A DNA stretch of 64,000 nt from an uncultured Lachnospiraceae bacterium. Lineage in GTDB: Bacteria; Bacillota; Clostridia; Lachnospirales; Lachnospiraceae. Shown in pieces: positions 43,148 through 51,785 of the stretch. How positions within the stretch are numbered: the stretch's first letter is position 1; every line of letters begins with the position of its first letter. The stretch covers positions 27,211-91,210 of the forward strand of contig CACZFF010000019.1 of the NCBI GenBank assembly GCA_902780385.1. Direction: 5' to 3'. The notes under the pieces are model-generated. The model worked only from the letters and a program-made list of their open reading frames with translations. It did no database searches and had not been told where the DNA came from. The position numbers and the translations under genes were made by a program.

Positions 43148-43248
43148 CATTGTTCCGCAAAACCTGAAAATATGTGATACAATGGCAGAGGAAGTATTTT
43201 TAACGAGGATTTTTAAGGATTTTTTATCAGAAGCAGACAGGAGAGACC

Positions 43249-43764
43249 ATGGGAGGTAAAGACAGAGAGGCCCTGACGCAGGCGGAGATGGCTGCACACG
43301 GAGCGGTTATTGCAGCTCTGTATGTAGTTCTCACGATTATTTTCGCGCCGATCTCTTTCGGCTCTGCCCAGCTCAGGATCGCGGAGGCATTGACCATTCT
43401 GCCAATGTTTACCCCCGCGGCTGTGCCCGGTCTGTTTATCGGCTGTATTATTGCCAATTTTATCGGCGGCGGGATCATAGTGGATATCATCTTCGGCAGT
43501 ATTGCCACCCTGATCGGTGCTGTTCTGGGGCGGATGCTCAGAAAAAACCGCTGGCTGGTTCCGATCCCGGCGATCGTGTCCAACACGGTCATAGTGCCTC
43601 TGGTGCTCCGCTTCGGATACGGCGTCAATATGCCGATTCCGATCCTTGCCCTGTATATTGCCATCGGAGAGTTTCTGGGCTGCTTTGTGTTGGGAGAACT
43701 TCTGGCGCAGCTGCTGATTCATTACGGCAAGTATATGTTTGAGAGATCTCAGGGCGGAGAATAA
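43249..43764 (+). CDS. queT: QueT-type ECF transporter substrate-binding component
   Basis: This 171-residue integral membrane protein has five to six hydrophobic segments. Family features are AALYVVLTIIFAPISFGSAQLRIAEALTILPMF in outline near residues 20-55 and the GLFIGCIIANFIGG segment. QueT is thought to be the S-component that takes up queuosine precursors with a shared ECF module; no ECF ATPases are in the window. AGGAGAG precedes the ATG. No preQ1 riboswitch was recognised upstream. The 43765-43974 gap has no gene. Confidence 0.82.
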   Translation: MGGKDREALTQAEMAAHGAVIAALYVVLTIIFAPISFGSAQLRIAEALTILPMFTPAAVPGLFIGCIIANFIGGGIIVDIIFGSIATLIGAVLGRMLRKNRWLVPIPAIVSNTVIVPLVLRFGYGVNMPIPILALYIAIGEFLGCFVLGELLAQLLIHYGKYMFERSQGGE

Positions 43765-43974
43765 TGGATGCCCGCGGATGAGGCGGAGCTATGGAATACT
43801 GCATAAACTCGAAAACAGCGTTCCGGACAGGGGAATCATACGTATATAGATAGAGAAACACATCATTGTGTCCTGACTGAACCAGCATATATAGCATATA
43901 TTTCAAAAAAACGGGATCAGCGCCTGCCTGCCGGCAGAGCAGCCGTTTTCATCACATGAGAGGAGGTTGTTCCT

Positions 43975-44283
43975 ATGACAGACGATAAGAAAAAGAATAT
44001 ACAGAGAATGAATGAGGAAGATCTGAACAGTGTTTCCGGCGGGATTTCCGTTTACAAAAGACAGGGTCCGAACACCGGGAGGTATACACCCGTGGACAGG
44101 ACTGTTTTTTCCGACAGTATAGAAGGGAACGGAACAGCTGCTGCAGACAACAGCCAGAATGGCGGCAGCATCGGCACAGCGATGGCAGACTGCCCCCGCT
44201 GTCAGGCAAAGACACTGCACATGCTCTTTACCGGCGGCAGAGGGAAATGTACAGTGTGCGGATTGACCCGGGACAGGATCTGA
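43975..44283 (+). CDS. Double-glycine precursor with C-terminal zinc ribbon
   Basis: The 102-residue protein starts with a 23-residue acidic/amphipathic leader ending NSVSGG, the classic site cut by C39 peptidases. The 79-residue mature part is hydrophilic and ends in a four-cysteine zinc ribbon (Cys73, Cys76, Cys92, Cys95: CPRC and CTVC). AGGAGG precedes the ATG. Directly downstream are a second double-glycine precursor, a secretion protein and a C39-type exporter, so it is very likely a cargo. It is not a known bacteriocin type; I do not assign an activity. Confidence 0.75.
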   Translation: MTDDKKKNIQRMNEEDLNSVSGGISVYKRQGPNTGRYTPVDRTVFSDSIEGNGTAAADNSQNGGSIGTAMADCPRCQAKTLHMLFTGGRGKCTVCGLTRDRI

Positions 44284-44314
44284 CGGGTTCGATAATTTCA
44301 CAAAGGAGATTGAC

Positions 44315-44617
44315 ATGGAAAAGATGGAAAAAATGAACGATCAGGAACTTGGAGCTATTGCAGGCGGAACCGGCGCGCCCGTTGATCCCGGCTGGAAATG
44401 GGTGAAGGCCAGCGTCAATACCGGATATCTGGCTCTGCGCTCTTTCCCTACCTATGATTCCAGAAATGAAGCCGCGAAAATTGTCAACGGGACAGCATTC
44501 CAGATCAAGCCTGACAAGACGAACGGAGACTATGTATACGCTTATTTCAACGGAAATTACGGGTGGGTCAACTCCAAATATGTCGTTGGATTTCAGACAA
44601 ACAATACGGCTTTATGA
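44315..44617 (+). CDS. Double-glycine precursor carrying an SH3b domain
   Basis: An 18-residue leader (MEKMEKMNDQELGAIAGG) ends in Gly-Gly. The remaining 82 residues form a bacterial SH3-type domain: VNTGYLALRSFPTYDS...IVNGTAFQI...YVYAYFNGNYGWVNSKYV. SH3b domains usually bind peptidoglycan or metals on secreted proteins, so the mature product probably acts at the cell surface or on other cells. There are no Cys residues and no modification enzymes nearby, so it is probably exported unmodified. AAAGGAG precedes the ATG. Confidence 0.8.
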   Translation: MEKMEKMNDQELGAIAGGTGAPVDPGWKWVKASVNTGYLALRSFPTYDSRNEAAKIVNGTAFQIKPDKTNGDYVYAYFNGNYGWVNSKYVVGFQTNNTAL

Positions 44618-44779
44618 TACCTGAATAGATCTGAATGAATGTTAAATGAATATTCGTTAACAGATTGATACTTGCCGACCGACAGCAGCATGATCTTTGC
44701 AGTTTTGACGCAGGATCTGCTGCTGAAGGCCGGCAAATCGGGTTTTGTCCCTGCCGGCTGCCCTGTAATGGAGGAGATC

Positions 44780-45193
44780 ATGGATAATCAACTGTTCAGA
44801 AAAAAAAGCATGGACCGGATTTCTTCACCGGAAAAGCTTGAAGATTATATGCGGGTCACCAGTCCCGGAATCTGGATGGTCCTGACAGCAGTCATTGTCC
44901 TTCTGGCGGGGCTGCTTGTCTGTGCCTCGATCGGTAAGGTGGAGACCAAATACCCTGTCAAGGCTGAGGTGCAAGAAGGCAGCGCCACTGTACTCCTGGA
45001 AGCTGATGCAGAGTACACAGTCAAGGAGGGAATGGTCCTGAGGATCGGCACCAGCGATAACGGGATTAAGTATGTCCGCAGGCTGGGGGACGGAGAGACT
45101 GTCGTGTCGGCTGATGTATCTCTGCCGGACGGAACTTATGATGCGCAGATCGTGACGGAGTCCATCACGCCGATCAGTTTTCTGATCAATTGA
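44780..45193 (+). CDS. Short NHLP-type bacteriocin secretion protein (HlyD-like accessory)
   Basis: The start LFRKKSMDRISSPEKLEDYMRVTSP followed by a single membrane segment (about residues 30-52) is the hallmark of NHLM/NHLP bacteriocin-system secretion proteins. At 137 residues it lacks the long coiled coil and second half of normal membrane-fusion partners and keeps only a short beta-rich outer domain. The reading frame looks natural rather than broken: it ends cleanly before the exporter gene. ATG 44780 has GGAGG 5 bases upstream. Confidence 0.78.
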   Translation: MDNQLFRKKSMDRISSPEKLEDYMRVTSPGIWMVLTAVIVLLAGLLVCASIGKVETKYPVKAEVQEGSATVLLEADAEYTVKEGMVLRIGTSDNGIKYVRRLGDGETVVSADVSLPDGTYDAQIVTESITPISFLIN

Positions 45194-45217
45194 TCCGCAG
45201 CGGAGGCCGCGGACCTG

Positions 45218-45263
45218 TCGGCAAGGCGGTTTGCCTTGCGGCCATGCTGCAGCCGTTCGAAAA
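45218..45263 (+). repeat. 46-bp dispersed repeat, copy 2
   Basis: It matches 4987-5032 at 38 of 46 positions. GCAAGGC/GCCTTGC inside it forms a 7-bp hairpin with a GGTTT loop. It lies in the gap between the secretion protein and the first exporter gene. Confidence 0.6.
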
Positions 45264-45300
45264 TCAGAGTCTGAACTGTAACTGATTTACTTGTGGAGGA

Positions 45301-47499
45301 ATGACTTCACTGATGGAAAAAAAGAGCAAAAAAATCAAACAGCCGGTCAGTAAAGGACTTGCAAAGGTTCCGGTGGTCATGCAGATGGAAGCGCTGGAGT
45401 GCGGCGCTGCAAGCCTTGCCATGGTCATGGCATATTATGAAAAATGGGTTCCCCTGGAGCAGGTGCGCCGGGACTGCGGAGTTTCCCGCGACGGGTCCAA
45501 TGCCAGGAATGTTCTGCTGGCTGCCAGGAATTACGGCTTTGATGCCGACGGATACCGCATGGAGGTCGATGCCCTCAGAGAGCACGCGACATTTCCCTGT
45601 ATTATCCACTGGAATTTCAACCACTTTGTGGTGTTGGACGGCTTCAAGGGAAACAAGGCAGTCATCAACGACCCTGCCAGCGGCGTAGAGCAGGTGTCCA
45701 TGGAAGAGTTTGACCAGTCCTTTACGGGGATCTGCCTGATCATAACGCCGGGGGAAAACTTTGTTCCTTCCGGCAAGAAAAAGAGTACGATTGAATTCGC
45801 GGCAAAACGACTGTCCGGAACAGGAACGGCAGTCGCTTTTGTCATGCTGTCTTCCATTATCGCCAGCCTGTTCGGGATCATCAATCCCGTCATGTCCCGG
45901 ATCTTTATCGATCGTCTTCTCACAGGACTCAATCCTCAGTGGCTCAATCCTTTTATCCTGCTTATGGCAGTTTTGTGTGTGACGCAGCTGATCGTGGAGT
46001 GGGTCCAGGTTGTATATTCACTCAAGATCAACGGAAAGATGGCGGTCGTGGGGAGCACATCCTATATGTGGAAGATCCTCAAGCTCCCTCTCGAGTTTTT
46101 CTCTCAGCGCATGGCGGGAGATATCCTTCAGCGCATGGAGACCAATGCCTCCATTGCGGGGACGCTTGTGGAAACAGCTGCCCCCCTCCTGCTGAATACG
46201 GTCATGGCCATCGTCTATCTGGTCCTGATGTTCCGCTATAGTCCCGCACTGACACTGATCGGCCTTCTGTCAGTTTTCATGAACCTTCTGATCGCGCGGT
46301 ATATGTCTGAAAAACGAGTGAATGTGACTCGTGTGCAGATGCGCGATGCCGGAAAGCTTGCATCGACGACGGTGGCAGGAATCAGCATGGCGGAGACGAT
46401 CAAGTCCTCGGGTGCGGAAAACGGCTTTTTCCGCAGGTGGTCCGGTTACCAGGCATCGGTCAACAAGCAGGAGGTCAAGTACACGCGCATGAACGCTGCA
46501 TGGGGGATCCTCCCTGCCATGATCAGCATTGCTGCCAATTATATGGTGCTGTTTGCAGGCGTGCGCTTTGCCATGGACGGCAATTTCACCATCGGTATGA
46601 TCACGGTCTTCCAGGGCTTCCTGGGTGCCTTTATGGAGCCCGTAGATATGCTGATCGGAGCGGGACAGATGATCCTGGAAATGCGCACGGATATGGAGAG
46701 GGTCGAGGATGTCATGCAGTATCCTGATGATCCCTTTATCGTAGATGAATCCATCAGCAAGAAGGAGGATTACACGAAACTCAGCGGAAATGTCGAACTG
46801 AAAAATGTTACATTCGGCTACTCCCCGCTGGGAGAGCCCGTCATAAAGGACTTTTCCATGAAACTCGATCCCGGAAGCCGGGTGGCGATCGTAGGCCCCA
46901 GCGGATGCGGAAAATCGACTCTGAGCAGCCTGATCTCAGGTCTGTATAAACCCTGGAGCGGGGAGATCCTTTTCGACGGGAAACCGATCTCCGAGATTCA
47001 CAGAAGTGTGTTTACCGGTTCTGTGGCAGTGGTGGACCAGGAGATCATCCTTTTTGAGGACACCATCTCAGCAAATATCCGTATGTGGGATGAGAGCATA
47101 GAAGATTTCGAAGTGATCCTGGCTGCGAGAGACGCGCAGATCCACGATGACATTCTGCGGCGCCCCGACGGTTATCAGGGAAAACTCACGGAAAACGGCA
47201 AGGATCTGTCGGGAGGGCAGCGCCAGCGCCTGGAAATCGCCCGCGTACTGGCACAGGATCCATCCATCATCATTCTGGATGAAGCGACGAGTGCCCTGGA
47301 TGCCAAGACTGAATACGATGTTGTCAAAGCGATCTGCGACCGCGGGATCACCTGCATAGTGATCGCGCACCGGCTCTCTACCATCAGGGACTGTGACGAG
47401 ATCATCGTCCTGGAAAAGGGAGAAGTTGTGGAGCGGGGGACGCACGATGAACTGTATGCCGCCGGAGGCTCCTATGCGGAGCTTGTCACGAGCGAGTAA
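45301..47499 (+). CDS. C39 peptidase-containing peptide export ABC transporter
   Basis: This 732-residue exporter has three parts. Residues about 20-150 are a C39 peptidase with catalytic Cys in QMEALECGAASLAMV, His in HWNFNHFVVLDG and Asp in INDPASG, which cuts after Gly-Gly. Residues about 165-440 are six membrane helices. The ATPase has GPSGCGKSTL, LSGGQRQRLEIARV and IIILDEATSALD. It matches the NHLP-family peptidase/permease/ATPase. Two in-frame ATGs (45301, 45313) straddle the spacing optimum after GGAGG. Its cargos are the two double-glycine precursors upstream. Confidence 0.93.
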   Translation: MTSLMEKKSKKIKQPVSKGLAKVPVVMQMEALECGAASLAMVMAYYEKWVPLEQVRRDCGVSRDGSNARNVLLAARNYGFDADGYRMEVDALREHATFPCIIHWNFNHFVVLDGFKGNKAVINDPASGVEQVSMEEFDQSFTGICLIITPGENFVPSGKKKSTIEFAAKRLSGTGTAVAFVMLSSIIASLFGIINPVMSRIFIDRLLTGLNPQWLNPFILLMAVLCVTQLIVEWVQVVYSLKINGKMAVVGSTSYMWKILKLPLEFFSQRMAGDILQRMETNASIAGTLVETAAPLLLNTVMAIVYLVLMFRYSPALTLIGLLSVFMNLLIARYMSEKRVNVTRVQMRDAGKLASTTVAGISMAETIKSSGAENGFFRRWSGYQASVNKQEVKYTRMNAAWGILPAMISIAANYMVLFAGVRFAMDGNFTIGMITVFQGFLGAFMEPVDMLIGAGQMILEMRTDMERVEDVMQYPDDPFIVDESISKKEDYTKLSGNVELKNVTFGYSPLGEPVIKDFSMKLDPGSRVAIVGPSGCGKSTLSSLISGLYKPWSGEILFDGKPISEIHRSVFTGSVAVVDQEIILFEDTISANIRMWDESIEDFEVILAARDAQIHDDILRRPDGYQGKLTENGKDLSGGQRQRLEIARVLAQDPSIIILDEATSALDAKTEYDVVKAICDRGITCIVIAHRLSTIRDCDEIIVLEKGEVVERGTHDELYAAGGSYAELVTSE

Positions 47500-47620
47500 A
47501 ATGACTGATAAATGACTGAGGGGTTCCGGATCACTGTCAGGTATGCCTGGCAGAAGGATCGGAGCAACTGTGTATACTCCCCAGGGGGTTTACAATAAAG
47601 GGACCTTAAGAGGTAACAGA

Positions 47621-49939
47621 ATGGGATGGTTTGATGAACAGATCAGAGAACGGGTGCAGAGCGACCAGGAGATCCTGGAGGATTCCTTTCTGCAGATAGC
47701 CGCTGCCGTACTGGGAAAAAGCGCAGCTTCCCAGATGGCCAATGAGCATCTGGTCACCAAGGAAGCTCTGGATGATGTCCTGAAGCATTATCATTATAAA
47801 CCCGTTGAAGTTCCGGATAATATCCGTGACGTGAATGAGCAGATGGACTATGTCCTGCGCCCCCTCGGCCTTATGACCAGAGATGTCCGCCTTGAGGATG
47901 AATGGTACAAAGATGCTTTCGGTCCCATGCTGGGCATGTATATAGGGAAGAACAATACCGCAGGCGGCAGGAACAGCGCATCCGACGCGGGCGGCGGTAT
48001 CATCGATGATGTCGATCATACCGATGTTACCGACAGCGACGGATCTTACGGTGCAGAAAGTGATATAGAAGAAGATGCTCCTTCCGGGATCGTAGTAGCC
48101 CTGATCCCCGGCAGGGTCAGCGGCTATCGTTTTCGCAATCCGGAAACAGGAAAGATGACCAGGCTCACCCGTTCCAATGCAGGATGCTTTGCCCGGGAGG
48201 CAATATGCTTCTATCGCCCGCTTCCTATGAAAGCTCTGGGTATACACGATCTGTTCCTGTATATGATGGAATGCATCTCCAGCGGAGACATTGTCCTGAT
48301 TTTCCTGGCGACACTTGCAGTGACGCTTGTAGGTATGGTCGAGCCCAAGGTCTACCAGATGGTAACCGGCCCCGTGCTCAAGAGCAAAAGCATATCGCTT
48401 CTTGCCGGTACGGCAGTCTTCCTGCTTTCCGCGGCTTTCGCATCACAGCTTCTGAGCGTGGTCCGTTCTCTTTTGATGGAGCGGATCTCGACCAAAACCT
48501 CTCTGGCTGTGGAATCGGCGGTGATGATGCGGCTTCTGGCCCTGCCCCTGAATTTTTTCAGAAGATTTTCCTCCGGTGAACTTTCCAGCCGTACATCATC
48601 TGTCAGTACCCTGTGCAACATGCTGCTGAACAATGTGTTTTCCATGGGTCTGAGCTCCCTGCTCTCCCTCCTGTATATCACACAGATCTTCAGCTTTACC
48701 CCGCTTCTGGTCATTCCGTCCATCGCGATCATTGTGATCACTGTGCTGGCAAGCTTTATTACATCTCTGATGCAGATCCGCATTTCCAGAGAGAAGATGA
48801 AGCTGGGCGCAGAGGGATACGGAATGAGTTTTGCCATGATCAGCGGTATCCGCAAGATTCGTCTTTCCGGTTCGGAAAAACGTGCCTTTGCGAGGTGGGG
48901 ACGATTGTATGCCCGGAATACGGAGCTGGAATATAATCCGCCCACATTCCTCAAGATAAATCCCGTCATTATGACAGGGATTTCTCTTGTCGGAAATATC
49001 GTGCTCTATTACCTGGCTGTCCGTTCAGGCGTTGAGCCTTCCGGTTACTTTGCTTTCAGTGCGGCTTACGGACGAGTGATGGGCGCCTTCAGTTCTCTGG
49101 CCGGAATTGCCATTTCCGTGGCGGCGATCCCGCCTGTTCTGGAAATGGCGGAGCCGATCCTCAAGACAGAACCGGAGATCACATCCGGCAAAGAGGTCAT
49201 CACCAAAATCCGCGGCAATATTGAAATGAATCACATTTCCTTCCGCTACGAGGAAAACACTCCTCTGGTCCTCAAAGCTCTTTCCCTGAAGATCCGTGCC
49301 GGCGAATATGTCGCCATTGTGGGAAGAACGGGATGCGGCAAGTCCACACTGGTGCGCCTTCTTCTGGGATTTGAAAAGCCGGAAAAGGGTGCGATCTATT
49401 ATGACGGCCGCGACCTGAATACGATCGATCCCCGTTCCCTTCGCAAAAAAATGGGCGTCGTGACTCAGCAGGGTCAGCTTTTCCAGGGAGATATTTTTTC
49501 CAATATCACGATCTCGGCACCGCATCTGACGCTGGATGAAGCCTGGGAGGCGGCGGAAACCGCCGGCATTGCCCAGGATATCCGCGATATGCCCATGGGA
49601 ATGAACACGGTCATTTCGGAGGGCCAGGGAGGTATTTCCGGCGGACAGAAGCAGCGGCTGATGATCGCCCGCGCCATCGCGCCCAAGCCTGATATCCTGA
49701 TCCTGGATGAGGCTACTAGTGCCCTCGACAACAAGACGCAGAAACAGGTATCTGAGGCGCTGGACCGTCTGCACTGCACCCGCATAGTCATTGCGCACAG
49801 GCTCAGTACTATACGCAACTGCGACAGGATCCTCCTGATTGACGATGGAGGGATCGCCGAAGAGGGAACTTACGAGGAACTGATCGCCAGGGGCGGCGCC
49901 TTTGCTGAGCTTGTCGAGCGGCAGAGACTGGATACTTGA
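47621..49939 (+). CDS. NHLP-type export ABC transporter permease/ATPase (no peptidase)
   Basis: The 772-residue protein has a soluble N-terminal region of about 230 residues without C39 residues, then six membrane helices, and an ATPase with GRTGCGKSTLVRLLLG, ISGGQKQRLMIARAI and ILILDEATSALD. It is the second half of the usual NHLP exporter pair; the two probably form a heterodimer. ATG 47621 follows AGAGGT; the open frame back to 47543 has no site. The N-terminal region contains a Gly/Asp-rich disordered stretch near residues 110-145. Confidence 0.9.
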   Translation: MGWFDEQIRERVQSDQEILEDSFLQIAAAVLGKSAASQMANEHLVTKEALDDVLKHYHYKPVEVPDNIRDVNEQMDYVLRPLGLMTRDVRLEDEWYKDAFGPMLGMYIGKNNTAGGRNSASDAGGGIIDDVDHTDVTDSDGSYGAESDIEEDAPSGIVVALIPGRVSGYRFRNPETGKMTRLTRSNAGCFAREAICFYRPLPMKALGIHDLFLYMMECISSGDIVLIFLATLAVTLVGMVEPKVYQMVTGPVLKSKSISLLAGTAVFLLSAAFASQLLSVVRSLLMERISTKTSLAVESAVMMRLLALPLNFFRRFSSGELSSRTSSVSTLCNMLLNNVFSMGLSSLLSLLYITQIFSFTPLLVIPSIAIIVITVLASFITSLMQIRISREKMKLGAEGYGMSFAMISGIRKIRLSGSEKRAFARWGRLYARNTELEYNPPTFLKINPVIMTGISLVGNIVLYYLAVRSGVEPSGYFAFSAAYGRVMGAFSSLAGIAISVAAIPPVLEMAEPILKTEPEITSGKEVITKIRGNIEMNHISFRYEENTPLVLKALSLKIRAGEYVAIVGRTGCGKSTLVRLLLGFEKPEKGAIYYDGRDLNTIDPRSLRKKMGVVTQQGQLFQGDIFSNITISAPHLTLDEAWEAAETAGIAQDIRDMPMGMNTVISEGQGGISGGQKQRLMIARAIAPKPDILILDEATSALDNKTQKQVSEALDRLHCTRIVIAHRLSTIRNCDRILLIDDGGIAEEGTYEELIARGGAFAELVERQRLDT

Positions 49940-50062
49940 TAAAAAAGTATGATAAATCGTTGGATAAAAGAACTGAAGGTTTGCGATACGTACTTTTATA
50001 TGGTATTCTGTACTGTGTATGATTTCTTTTGAAATGTGCACGTCTTCTGCAGTCCTGCAGAT

Positions 50063-50116
50063 CATTCTGCGTTACTGTACACGCCCTGCCGAGGGTCTGT
50101 ACAGTAAGCATTCTGC
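50063..50116 (+). mobile_element. 38-bp remnant of the 165-bp element, copy C, with 8-bp flanking repeats
   Basis: 50071-50108 starts GTTACTGTACACGCCC like copies A and B and ends TGTACAGTAAG. It keeps only the two ends, as if the interior had been deleted. Terminal arms TTACTGTACA/TGTACAGTAA (50072-50081/50098-50107) are perfect. It is flanked by CATTCTGC at 50063-50070 and 50109-50116. It follows the second exporter gene. Confidence 0.65.
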
Positions 50117-50306
50117 GTTTGGCAGGGAAAATATTATGCTGTGACATTGCTCCGTTTGGAGTATAATGGTAATGTAGTCAGGAACCGGGTTTCAGTTCCA
50201 TTTTCGTAACACTGTAAACAGTGCCGGAGATGAATGCAGAAATATTGCAGGAAAGGACGGCAGCAAAGAGAGTACCGGCAATCCGGTGCAGAGGAGAAAT
50301 AAATCT

Positions 50307-50723
50307 GTGAAAGAGCTGACTCTGGAAGCGACCCTGGATAATATACCGGAGGTGACCGCATTTGTTGACGGGCTGCTAGAAGAGCAGGATTGCCCGATGA
50401 AAGCGCAGATACAGATTGACGTCGCCATCGATGAAATATTCAGTAATATTGCCAGGTATGCCTATAAGGGCGGCAAGGGCAATGCGACTGTCCGGGTGGA
50501 AATGGAAAAGAATCCGGCAGCCGTACGGATTACTTTTGCTGACAATGGCATCCCGTATAATCCCCTGGAGCAGGATGACCCCGACATAACTCTGTCGGCG
50601 GACGATCGTCCGATCGGAGGACTCGGCATCTTTGTCGTAAAAAAGACCATGGATGACCTGCACTATGCATACCGAGACGGCAAAAATATCCTGTGCATAC
50701 GGAAAAAGATAGGAAAGACATAA
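50307..50723 (+). CDS. Anti-sigma factor-type Ser/Thr kinase (RsbW/SpoIIAB-like)
   Basis: The 138-residue HATPase_c_2 protein has the N box AIDEIFSNIARYAY, G1 box FADNGIPYNP and G2 box GGLGIFVVKKTMDD. Such kinases bind a sigma factor or other partner and phosphorylate a STAS antagonist; the STAS gene is next. No sigma factor gene is adjacent. GTG 50307 is preceded by GAGGAG at the right distance; an earlier GTG at 50286 is less likely. Confidence 0.88.
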   Translation: MKELTLEATLDNIPEVTAFVDGLLEEQDCPMKAQIQIDVAIDEIFSNIARYAYKGGKGNATVRVEMEKNPAAVRITFADNGIPYNPLEQDDPDITLSADDRPIGGLGIFVVKKTMDDLHYAYRDGKNILCIRKKIGKT

Positions 50724-50831
50724 ACTGTCTGTCTATGGGCAGAAAGAATAAAAGCACTGACCACTGAATATTTCGTAACAAGTTCACTATGTGGGCAGTT
50801 ACAAAATCATTTTTTTACAAGGAGATGAAAA

Positions 50832-51131
50832 ATGCTGAACATTGAGAAAAACAAGAACGGAACTGATTTTGCAATCGCTCTCGAAGGCAGACTTGACACC
50901 ACTACAGCTCCTCAGCTGGAGAAAGAACTTAAAGAAGATGTAAACGGTGTCACCGAGCTCACTTTCGATTTTGCGAAGCTGGAATACATTTCCTCCGCAG
51001 GTCTGCGCGTCCTTCTTTCCGCCCAGAAGATCATGAACAAACAGGGTCATATGGTGATCCGCAATGTCAATGACGACATTATGGAAATCTTCGAGGTGAC
51101 AGGTTTCTCTGATATCCTTGATATTGAATAA
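50832..51131 (+). CDS. STAS-domain anti-sigma factor antagonist
   Basis: At 99 residues this is a single STAS domain with the phosphorylation loop LEYISSAGLRVLL (Ser54/Ser55) and GRLDTTTAPQLEKEL near the start, as in SpoIIAA and RsbV. It should be the phosphorylation substrate of the kinase encoded just upstream, releasing a partner protein when dephosphorylated. ACAAGGAG precedes the ATG. Confidence 0.92.
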   Translation: MLNIEKNKNGTDFAIALEGRLDTTTAPQLEKELKEDVNGVTELTFDFAKLEYISSAGLRVLLSAQKIMNKQGHMVIRNVNDDIMEIFEVTGFSDILDIE

Positions 51132-51164
51132 TAAGAGATCGAGGTATTTACACCTTTCAATACC

Positions 51165-51196
51165 AAAAGGCACACCGGAGAAGCGGTGTGCCTTTT
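51165..51196 (+). terminator. Terminator after the STAS gene
   Basis: AAAAGGCACACCG (51165-51177) and CGGTGTGCCTTTT (51184-51196) form a perfect 13-bp stem with a 6-base loop. Confidence 0.9.
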
Positions 51197-51198
51197 CG

Positions 51199-51342
51199 TT
51201 GTCACGGGGACGGTTCCTTTGAAAACTTGTCACGGGGACGGTTCTTCTGACAAGATGTCCCTTGTTGCCGCGGAAACGGTTCCGTTGTCACGGGGACGGT
51301 TCTTCTGACAAGATGTCCCTTGTTGTCGCGGAAACGGTTCTG
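51199..51342 (+). repeat. GGGGACGGTTC repeat array
   Basis: TTGTCACGGGGACGGTTC occurs at 51199, 51227 and 51285. The last two begin 58-bp units (51227-51284 and 51285-51342) identical at 56 positions. The core is shared with the long palindromes at 28563 and 37485. Confidence 0.85.
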
Positions 51343-51484
51343 AAGAGGGAAAGATATTGAGAAAAAAACAAGGGTACGCTATAATGATATCCGTTCTAAC
51401 GGACTCTTTCCGATCGTGCCGCTCGTAAGAGCGGCAGCCTGAAGCGTTTTCGCGTAGGCGAAAACGGTGAAGGATCAGCGGAGT

Positions 51485-51550
51485 TTTGGGCCGTCCCGCG
51501 GCACAAAGCTCTGAGAACGAAAAATATCGTATCAACGATATTTTTCACTC
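51485..51550 (-). repeat. Second copy of the EIIB-EIIC intercistronic repeat
   Basis: On the minus strand this repeats the 23-bp block of 34572-34594 exactly (51485-51507) next to a GAAAAATATCGT-type hairpin (51519-51550), in the same order and spacing as at 34530-34594. A further hairpin-only copy, GAGTGAAAAATATCGT with its complement, is at 51699-51734. Confidence 0.75.
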
Positions 51551-51601
51551 TTCCACAACATGCCGGAGCACCTTAGTGCGAAGGCATCGTCAACGAGAAA
51601 T

Positions 51602-51677
51602 TCGTGAAGACGATTTCTCGTTGACATCAGGGGATGTTTTCGTGAAGACGATTTCTCGTTGACATCAGGGGATGTTT
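51602..51677 (+). repeat. Two perfect 38-bp tandem repeats
   Basis: 51602-51639 and 51640-51677 are identical. Each contains ACGATTTCTCGTTGA; the preceding TCAACGAGAAAT (51590-51601) pairs with it to form a 12-bp hairpin. Together with the neighbouring arrays they make 51.2-51.75 kb a gene-free repeat island. Confidence 0.88.
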
Positions 51678-51785
51678 GTGCTCCGACACAAACATCCGGA
51701 GTGAAAAATATCGTATCAACGATATTTTTCACTCTTCTGACCAGGGAAAGGAGTTTAAGACTTTTTTTGGAGGATATAAGTAAAT

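Noticed and set aside
43148-43248. preQ1 riboswitch upstream of the QueT-like gene
   Set aside because: QueT genes often have one, but no short hairpin with the A-rich pseudoknot tail typical of preQ1 aptamers was visible.
51602-51734. CRISPR-like array
   Set aside because: Only two abutting 38-bp repeats without spacers, and no cas genes in the window.
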